A stretch of 64,000 bases of DNA. It comes from Chlorophyllum brunneum (lineage: Eukaryota; Basidiomycota; Agaricomycetes; Agaricales; Agaricaceae). Location of the stretch: positions 1,054,001-1,118,000 of the forward strand of contig OY756140.1 of the NCBI GenBank assembly GCA_963576785.1. The letters are read 5' to 3'. Every line of letters starts with the position of its first letter. Position 1 is the first letter of the stretch. The translations under genes were made by a program, and so were the position numbers. This document shows, piece after piece, positions 56,646 to 64,000 of this stretch. Under the pieces are notes generated by a model. The model made no database searches, was not told the origin of the DNA, and was given only the letters and a program-made list of their open reading frames with translations.

Positions 56646-58550
56646 ATGTCGATCACAGAAGCACCTCCACCGATGACTGGTGCACCCTCTCGGGTGACCC
56701 TCCACCTCGGCCATTTGCCCAAAAAAACAGATATCAAGGCTCCCTGGCCCAGAACTCCCACCAGGGTCGGTATATCCGTACCCGATCCAGTCTCCTGTAC
56801 TCATCTAGTTGGTCCTGCTTCAGGTCGATCCCAACAACCCTCCCTGGCCCGCTTACCGTGGATATCATGAATATTCATTCGCTCATGCAACCATGCAATC
56901 AAGACTTCCCACCATCCTGGGAAAAGCTATCGAAGACGCTATTCGCACCCTGAATGAACAGGCCGAAGAGGAGCAGGTCGTTGATCTCTTGGAAAGTATT
57001 GAACGTATGGGGGAGCTCATGACAGACTTGAGCGGAAATGCAAAGCTGCGACCAATCATCGATGATGGAGAGGCAGATGTTGCCCTTTGGAACAAAGAAA
57101 TCGCAAAATATTTCCAAGGTTAGTTCGGTTTGAAAACGGTGCTCCGACAATTCCACCCTGATTCAAATTCACTCAGGAAAGGATTTCATGAACGCGCCTT
57201 GGTTGTTTGCAGAGGCATATAAATATCGCCGCCTGCACGAGTGCTTCAGCATCAGCAAATTTTGGAAACACTATGACGTCTTCTATCGACAAAAAGTACT
57301 TGATTCATTCGCTTGCAGTAGTCACTCCCGTTGCTCACCAGCTAATCAAGTGCGATACCTTCTCTCGCTCAGCCGATGCCGTGCTTGAGTTATCTATGCG
57401 TTTCGCTGAGCCATTCAAGATTGCAGAAGGTCTAACCGATGGGGAGAAGCTAGAGGCGGAACGCCTTATGTTCCTTGAGCTGACACAAGGTAAGGCTAGC
57501 TCGACATCACCTCTTAGCGATGCCATTGACACGCTTTGAGTTTGCCTTTGGGGAAACTCGACGGACCTTTCACTCCTCATTAATATGACAGAGGAGCAGA
57601 TCAAAGCGCTGCAGTCGACTGGAGGAGACCATCTGGCTGCCACAGAAAAGAACATCCTTGGCAATGATCTCGGTCGCTTATGGGAAACTGTGAAGGAATT
57701 GCGTGAAAAAACCGGTGGGCGTATCGACTTCGTCCTCGATAACGCAGGATTTGAGCTGTATTGTGATATGGTATTTGGTATGTGCACAATCCACGTACCC
57801 TGGTTGCTCAATACTGATTACGATCTTCATCAGCCGATTTCCTCTTGCAGAGCGGCCTGGCAAACCAGGTTCGCTTTCACGGAAAGCGGTTTCCCTGGTT
57901 CGTCTCAGACACGACTAGAAAAGACTGGAACTGGCTGCTGAACACTATGGTCTACGGCCAGTTGTTCCCCAAAGCGAGTGAGGAGGAACTGGAATCTCTA
58001 CGTCGTTTGGGATCCCGGTGGAAGGTGCTTCTAGCATGAATGAGAAGGGGTTGCGAGACACTGACCATGGTTATTCTCACAGCAATATGAAAAAGAAGGC
58101 AAATGGGTCTATGAGCAGCACCCATTCTGGTGTACTGGATATACCTACTGGGATTTACATTCGGAAGCTCCTGATTTGTTCCTCCACCTGTCACGATCAG
58201 ATCTCGTCATTTTCAAAGGGGATCTCAATCATCGCAAACTGACGTATGATTGTGCTGCCCCCGCAAGCACACCATTTGACATCGCTATTGGCCCCATGGC
58301 GAACGCGGCAGGTGCCCCCAGAGTCGCCAGTTTGCGGACCATTAAGAGCGATGTCGTAGTTGGCTTGGGCTCTGACGGGGATGAAATGGCAGAGAACCTT
58401 GACCAAACGGAACCTGGTTGGAAGATTAGCGGCAAATATGTACGTACTGAACCCTCCCGTATGGTGTCGATATGAACGCTGACTAACATCCTCCAGGCCG
58501 TTGTGCTTCTGTCAGATGGTCGTCCAGGAGAAAAAGTTCGGTTTGCGTAG
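56646..58550 (+). CDS. ARMT1/DUF89 damage-control phosphatase
   Basis: Metal-dependent phosphatase of the DUF89 family, proposed to hydrolyse damaged phosphometabolites such as sugar phosphates; animal ARMT1 was also reported to methylate proteins. The start MSITEAPPPMTGAPSR leads to VDPNNPPWPAYRGYHEYSFA, typical of the family's N-terminus. The first intron has two possible donors in the same frame, so about 24 residues may be present or absent. Next are RLPTILGKAIEDAIRTLNEQ, APWLFAEAYKYRRLHECFSI and KFWKHYDVFYRQK. The catalytic core has RIDFVLDNAGFELYCDMVFA with the metal-binding Asp-Asn pair, then RFHGKRFPWFVSDTTRKDWN, then LHLSRSDLVIFKGDLNHRKL, with the third metal Asp and the RK pair. The C-terminus reads KYAVVLLSDGRPGEKVRFA. 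Length about 450 residues, as in fungal members. Confidence 0.9.
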
Positions 58551-59591
58551 GACGTCAGCCGCTTAAGCGCGACCATGTGCCGTCTGTATCATTAGAAGGT
58601 CGATTTTGTATTGTATCTGTGTTGTAGCTTGTGTTCCTGTCAGATTTTGGTCACGTTGGCTGTTTTACAAATTGAAGTGTGAATTGTCGACAACGTTGAC
58701 ACCGAATTTCACATTTCATTCTTCCCTCCCCGCGTCAAAAATGGAAACTCCATTCAACTTGCGGGATCTTTTCCTGTCCAGACGCGTGTGAGGATCGAGA
58801 GTGTGTTCGAAGGAAGGCTGCGGGGCTAAAAAAAAGTCCATCTATTTTCAGAACGATGACATCGGCAGGCCAGGTTAGCTGTGTGCCAATACATGATGTG
58901 TGGCAACGACCTCGCTGCAAACTTGTAGCATGTCTTGCGACATACACCTTGCATACACCAACTAAGCGATCCTGGTACGGTCGTTCGACGCCTTTTGAGG
59001 ATCACCCACGAACCAAGGTACCACAATTCCCCTTCGTATCGCGTATAGCAATGTCATTTCAGTTGCAGATTCATATACAGAGTCCTTCGACAGCTTATGG
59101 GTATCGGATGAATGGATATGGCCATGGTTTCTCAGGTCAGAGACCCGGATAAAACCTAACTTGCCTCGGGCTCTGCTTTCAACAGTCCATCAGTTCCCAG
59201 GTGTATAGCAATACTTGCTCCACTGCCCAACAAAGCCATACTGTGTTCATACCTCCTTCCATCCAGACTCTCTGGTCTATTTTTGGGATCGAAGTGCAAC
59301 GTGAGTGTGGTGCCGAGTCCTTATCGCTGAAGCGACGCTTCTATGTCCCACCAGCTTTCATCAGAATACCCGTAGTTGTGGTCATTTCGCTTTTTGGGAG
59401 TGGCCTGTTGATGTACCATTCTGAATTTTGAGCAGGTGGTCCCGATTATCACATTTCAGGAGGAAAAAGACATTGCGTTCTGTTCTCTCATGCAGAGGCA
59501 GCTGAACGAGGACCATGTGGACACTACAGTTCGTCTTGAGGATAAAAAGCCATAGGAAAGTCAGCCCTCTGTCAGGCAGCTCCAGTGCAAA
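58551..59591. other. Intergenic region, no gene seen
   Basis: About 1 kb between two plus-strand genes. Short open frames here have no family features. It should contain the protease promoter, but no clear box stands out. Confidence 0.45.
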
Positions 59592-61444
59592 ATGTTCCCT
59601 GCAAGCCTTTTGACCACTCTCTTACTCGCGCTTTCTGTGGCGGCCACTCCGCTCGTTCAGGTCCGCAACTCTCCCATCACACTTCCTCTATCGAGGCGGG
59701 TCAACACGACCAGCGTTCACAACCTGGTCCAACATGACGTTCGGAGAGCAAAGGCATTGAAGGCTCGTGCAAAGGCTATGCTCGGTCATGACCTTACCTT
59801 TGAGGAGACCGCCATTGTTAACGAACCTCTTGATAACCAAGCCGTGAGCTACATCGCATCTGTCGGCGTTGGCTCCCCCCCCACGACATGTGAGCCTTCC
59901 CCCTTTCTTGCAGCGCTATGATGGCGTTAATGTCGCACGTCCAGACGAGCTCATTGTTGACACTGGAAGGTGTGCTTCCTGGTTAATTAATTTTGATGTC
60001 ACTTAAAAATAAGCATCATCATCTGATATGTAGCTCTAACACTTGGGTCGGTGCGGGAACGCCATACGAAGAGACCTCTACTAGCGTTGAGACCAATAAC
60101 CGCGTGGTATGTATTTTTGGTCCTTTACGATGATCGCCCGTTGACTTCATTCCATAAAGTCGGTAACATACGGCTCGGGATCATTCTCAGGTGTGCATAG
60201 CAAGTACTTGAAATTCTTGGGATTTTGGCTAACTGGTGTGGCCCAGGCATTGAGTTTACAGATACCGTCACCCTTGGTAGCCTCTCCATACCCCAGCAAT
60301 CTATCGGTGTTGCAACCAGGGTTAGTGTAGCTTTTCTTGATTTTGCTGCCGATGTATTCATGTCCAATCTAGTCTAGTGGCTTCGACGGGGTCGATGGTA
60401 TCTTGGGGTATGTGTGGCCCCCAGCCGCTGAGCAAATGTGCACTTACAGATTTATTTAACAGTATAGGCCCCGTTGAGCTTACACAAGGCAAGCAGTGTT
60501 TTCTATGCAGATCCATCTAGGGCTAATATTGGGATGAAAAGGAACACTTTCCCCGGCAACTGGGTCCCTCATCCCCACCGTCACCGACAACCTCTTTTCC
60601 AGAGGCCTGATCAACGCCAACGAAATCGGTGTTTCGTTCGAGCCGACAGATAGTATTGAAGTCGTAAATGGAGAGATCACATGGGGTAGGCTCCGTGATT
60701 TGTTGTCTGCCTCAATACTGACCAACATCAACATCCATTCTAGGTGGCACTGACTCTACTAAGTTTACTGGAAGCGTCCATTTCACGTATGCCTGTCGTC
60801 TTTGTATTGAAGATCCTGGTATTGACATGATTTACGTTTAGTCCCGTCACTTCCGTCGAACCAGCAAGTTTCTTCTGGGGTATCAACCAATCTGTTCGCT
60901 ATGGTGGTACAACTATACTGCCGACTACTGCCGGAATTGTTGATACAGGTAAGTTCCATGAGCCTTTTGCATGCGTTCACATGTCAATATCACAATCAAA
61001 CCAGGCACAACTCTCGTCCTCCTTGCCAGCGATGCCATCGAGAGTTACCAGGAATTGACTGGTGCTGTCCTGGACAATAACACTGGTCTTCTCCGGATCA
61101 CTCAAAACCAATTTGCGAACCTGGAGAGTTTATTCTTCACTACTGGGGGTGTAAGTCTTTTCTTGAGACAGAATCAGAGCTTTTTACGAACCAACCATTG
61201 GATGCAGGTTTCATATGAATTGACACCCAACGCCCAAATTTGGCCCCGTGCACTCAACACCGCTATCGGAGGCAGCTCTAGCAGTATCTACCTGATTGTT
61301 GGCGACATTGGTACTTTCAGCGGTGAAGGTTTGGATTTCATCAACGGTTATGGCTTCCTCGAGCGCTTCTACTCCGTCTTTGACACTGCTAACCACCGTG
61401 TCGGATTTGCTACCACTCCCTTCACAACCGCCACAACCAACTAA
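59592..61444 (+). CDS. Secreted aspartic protease (pepsin family A1)
   Basis: Extracellular peptidase of the polyporopepsin type. The signal peptide is MFPASLLTTLLLALSVAATP. A propeptide follows: LVQHDVRRAKALKARAKAML, then LGHDLTFEETAIVNEPLDNQ. The mature part begins about VSYIASVGVGSPPTTYELIV. The first catalytic motif is VDTGSSNTWVG, with its DTGSS split by an intron. Next is VTYGSGSFSGIEFTDTVTLG with the flap Tyr-Gly-Ser-Gly, then SSGFDGVDGILGIGPVELTQ. The second catalytic motif is GIVDTGTTLVLLASDAIESY. The tail has GEGLDFINGYGFLERFYSVF and DTANHRVGFATTPF. No Cys pair is visible, as is common in basidiomycete members. About eight short introns. Expected length and motif order for the family. 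Confidence 0.92.
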
Positions 61445-62668
61445 GTCCTTGATGCCTGACTTATGGGAATCCACTGGAGGCCTGCGTAGTTTCATTATGA
61501 GTATATAACATTATGTGACTTTCAGAATAAAACTGAGAGTAAATCCTTATCACCAATAGTTGGACCATTATTGCTATCTAAATCATCGCCCAAACTAGGG
61601 TCAGTCGAACACTAAGGCTTGGATCCGTCGTTTCACAGGAATGGGAAAACTCTAGGGGTTCATCGCCGTTGGAAATGTCCACGATCATTTGCACATGGTT
61701 TACTGAATCGAAACCCCCTTATTGGGCTAGGATCGCCATTCATAGCTTGGAAAGATTACAGTAATTAATTGGTTCGGGCCTGACCATATGCGGGGATGCT
61801 GCTTGGCCCTGGTTGGTAGTACGATGGCGAGATATTATTTAAAGCCACCATAGTCTATTCCATTGCTAGATTTATTCCACCATACCATCTACTTCAAACA
61901 GCCAATGTATAATACGCTGGTTCCACACTAGAGGACGTGGTGAATTACATTCCTAGAAGAACGCGTTTTGCGAACACATCGTTCCCAAGTTCTACGGCCG
62001 TGATATACCAGGATTGATGTTGTCGATTGTTAGCACGAGGTCCAAGAATACGGGCTCGGTACAACATGCTGAGCATCACAAATCCTTCAAGATTTCAGGG
62101 TTGGAATTAACTCGGGTCGAGTTCTTTGTCAAACGCTGGTATCGAAATTCTTTCAACCGTCTCAGTAATAACAATGGTCATGACTTGTCTGTTGGGAGGT
62201 AGTTCAAGAGCAGGTAAGCCCACTTCTCTCCAAGGCCCTTGGAGTTGATTCGTAATTGTTCCTAGACTGAGGTTTGGTAAGTACTTTCGTAGTGTGCCGT
62301 GCCAGAAGATGGATCTTTGGTTTCTTCCGTCATCTTCGCGTCATTCAACGATGGTGGCTCTGACGGAAGTCATAATGATGTCAACAGGACTGATCAACAT
62401 ATCAGATAGGACCGCCCAATAAGGACATTTCCCATAATCACTTTTGGAAGCCCACCTGGGACGCCTTCTGGAACCATAATTACATTCGAAAGAAAAACAC
62501 GGGTGGATAACATGATACTGTGTCTATGAGGTAAAATCCGGTGGTAAAGTAGGGGAGAGAAAAGCTATACAACGTAATAATACACTATTTGGGCATGCCA
62601 GGCAAAGACGACCCGATACCAAGGAGGCGCGCTGCACAGGGCTCAATGTAACGCAATACACGGCGGTG
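61445..62668. other. Intergenic region, no gene seen
   Basis: About 1.2 kb between two converging genes, probably including both 3' ends. No repeat, transposon or RNA was recognised. Confidence 0.45.
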
Positions 62669-64000
62669 TCAGTCCAGATCCATGGTGTCATCTGTCCACT
62701 GTCCTGGAAGATGCGGCCGCCCACCTTGTCCGTGCTGGGAACTGTGATTCCGGGACTCTGGTCCAGGGGTTTGACTCTGCTGACTCGACCGGAACGTAGA
62801 TGACGAAGGTGGTGGTGGTGGTTGTTGTGACTGGGGAGATGTGGGATCTGAGTTTGAGGGGCGGTGAGCATGTCTATGGTGCCCAGCCAAATTTCCAAAG
62901 AGCGAAGCAAAGATCCCTGGATTAGGGAACGACTCTGATCCTGATCTTGATGACTGACGGAAAGGTGATTGGGACCTCGCGCGCGAACGCTGATTCGAGC
63001 TATTGAAGGAGCTGCTATATGGGCCGCTGTTGTTGGGTCGTGATGATGATGAAGATGATGGCGAGGTGGAGAACATTGTAGATGAAGATGGTGTGAAGGG
63101 TGGCGGGGACGAGGAGGGATCACCGTTACCCGGCGTTGTGTGCTGGTCAGGTTGTGGCACAAGTGCATGCCGACAGACCGGACATGTGCCGGAGGACTTC
63201 AACCACGGAAGAATACACGGCTGGTGGAATGGGTGTTTGCACGGGAGAGTGATGATAATCTGCTCCTCTGGATCGTCAGTCCCCAGTTGGAACTGGTCTT
63301 TACACACTGCGCAGTCTTTGGTCAAAAGGGGACCTGGGAGAGTGGGAGTTATTGAAAGATATATATTATGAAGAGATAGACGTACTTCCTGATTCCAAAA
63401 CTTGGCGAGCAAGTTTTTCGATGATCTCTTCCGTTGCTGGGACAGGTCTGTTGGCATTGGTGCTTTCCATGATCTGTGTGATAATCTGGTCCAATGCTAT
63501 ATATAGATGTAAGTAAGGGAGAATTTACTGGAAGTTTCATGGGATTTACGGACCTTCTTGACTGAAAACATAATCACCCATTCTTCCACTCTCCGGCATT
63601 CCATTCATGAACAAAGGCATTAGCGGATGATTGGTCTGTCCAAGCAGAGACATCAAGTATTGGGCAAACAACGGGCCGCTGATCTGTGGACCATCCCGAT
63701 TGTTGTGGGCGTCGTTTGTGGTAGAAGGGTTGGGGGCACTGCGGACAAACCTAATTGTGGTGTTAGTGCAGGCCGATCACGGCGGTGGAATGGCCTCACT
63801 CGGACATGGTAGGGACTGCACCGGGGTTTGGTGAACGGGAAGGAGGTGAAGCACTTCCCCATGTGAAAGTTGTCTGTCGGGGGCCCCCTGAGCTACTCCT
63901 GAACTGGAGGGTCACCCTTGAACCAGGCTGCACGAGGGTGTCAAGATAGGAAATGGTGAGTACACGGGGACCGACCTGTTGGCGGTGAGAAGGCTGTTCT
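62669..64000 (-). CDS. RING-H2 ubiquitin ligase, 3' part (cut by window edge)
   Basis: E3 ligase resembling RNF115/RNF126. The gene enters from the right. Upstream exons read QISGPLFAQYLMSLLGQTNH, then PLMPLFMNGMPESGRMGDYV, then FSQEALDQIITQIMESTNAN, the helical stretch before the RING in this family. The next joins give PATEEIIEKLARQVLESGSP, then LLTKDCAVCKDQFQLGTDDP. The RING continues EEQIIITLPCKHPFHQPCIL, then PWLKSSGTCPVCRHALVPQP, a full C3H2C3 set. The tail is Ser/Pro-rich with SSSSSSRPNN and QRSRARSQSPFRQSSRSGSE and ends DDTMDLD. The zinc finger normally found at the N-terminus is outside the window. Intron borders near 63360-63410 and 63500-63550 are clear. Confidence 0.87.

Noticed and set aside
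1..64000. Secondary metabolite cluster, transposon, virus-derived element or CRISPR array
   Set aside because: No polyketide or peptide synthetase, terpene cyclase, transposase, reverse transcriptase, capsid-like frame or regular spacer-repeat structure was seen.

Overview
This window looks like ordinary nuclear DNA of a mushroom-forming basidiomycete (Agaricomycetes). Genes are dense and broken by many short introns of about 45 to 70 bases with GT...AG borders. Branch-site-like CTAA(C/T) strings are visible in several introns. Gene types include the basidiomycete membrane families DUF6533 and DUF6534, a Zn2Cys6 regulator, a secreted aspartic protease and a Thr-rich cell-wall-type protein. 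I see no transposon, prophage, CRISPR array, rRNA or convincing tRNA. All exon structures below were joined by eye from reading frames and splice signals and compared with family knowledge; no alignment was run.

Layout. 1-362: 5' part of a DUF6533 gene (minus). 1118-3546: ALG9 mannosyltransferase (plus). 3722-6042: unknown 754-residue protein (plus). 6685-9356: RhoGEF (minus), head to head across only 62 bases with RIB7 of riboflavin synthesis (9419-10450, plus). 10601-14453: NBR1-type selective autophagy receptor (minus). 15587-17169: DUF6534 membrane protein (plus). 17323-18182: ABZ2 aminodeoxychorismate lyase (plus), whose stop overlaps that of UTP13 (18176-21178, minus). 21467-22645: forkhead regulator. 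23529-27515: Zn2Cys6 regulator. 28078-29252: NIPSNAP protein. 29369-31116: Golgi-type glycosyltransferase. 31252-32028: proteasome beta-3. These last five are all minus. 32285-34367: MOCS1-type MoaA-MoaC gene (plus). 34420-34944: TXNDC17-like thioredoxin (minus). 35375-37102: secreted repeat protein (minus). 37579-40709: aspartate/glutamate carrier with EF hands (minus). 40917-42759: TRM5 (minus). 43058-44265: TatD-type hydrolase (plus). 44468-45394: GOS1 SNARE (minus). 45598-46329: NTF2-like protein (plus). 46349-50481: tomosyn/Sro7 (minus). 50744-55611: very long coiled-coil protein (minus). 56646-58550: ARMT1/DUF89 phosphatase (plus). 59592-61444: aspartic protease (plus). 62669-64000: RING-H2 ubiquitin ligase, running off the end (minus).

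The genes do not form one pathway. They cover vitamin and cofactor synthesis (RIB7, ABZ2, MOCS1), N-glycosylation and secretion (ALG9, GOS1, tomosyn, the glycosyltransferase), protein turnover (PUP3, NBR1, RING ligase), RNA work (UTP13, TRM5), mitochondria (carrier, NIPSNAP) and signalling or transcription.

The most striking observation is in the MOCS1 gene. The intron joining the MoaA and MoaC halves begins inside the codons for the MoaA C-terminal Gly-Gly, and a stop codon follows at once. Retaining the intron gives active-type MoaA ending in Gly-Gly; splicing removes Gly-Gly and makes a MoaA-MoaC fusion. This resembles the human MOCS1 arrangement but would work by a single intron-retention switch. 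Other points of note are shared TGACGTCA boxes in compact promoters, two GC-AG introns, and a secreted protein built by duplicating exon modules together with their introns.
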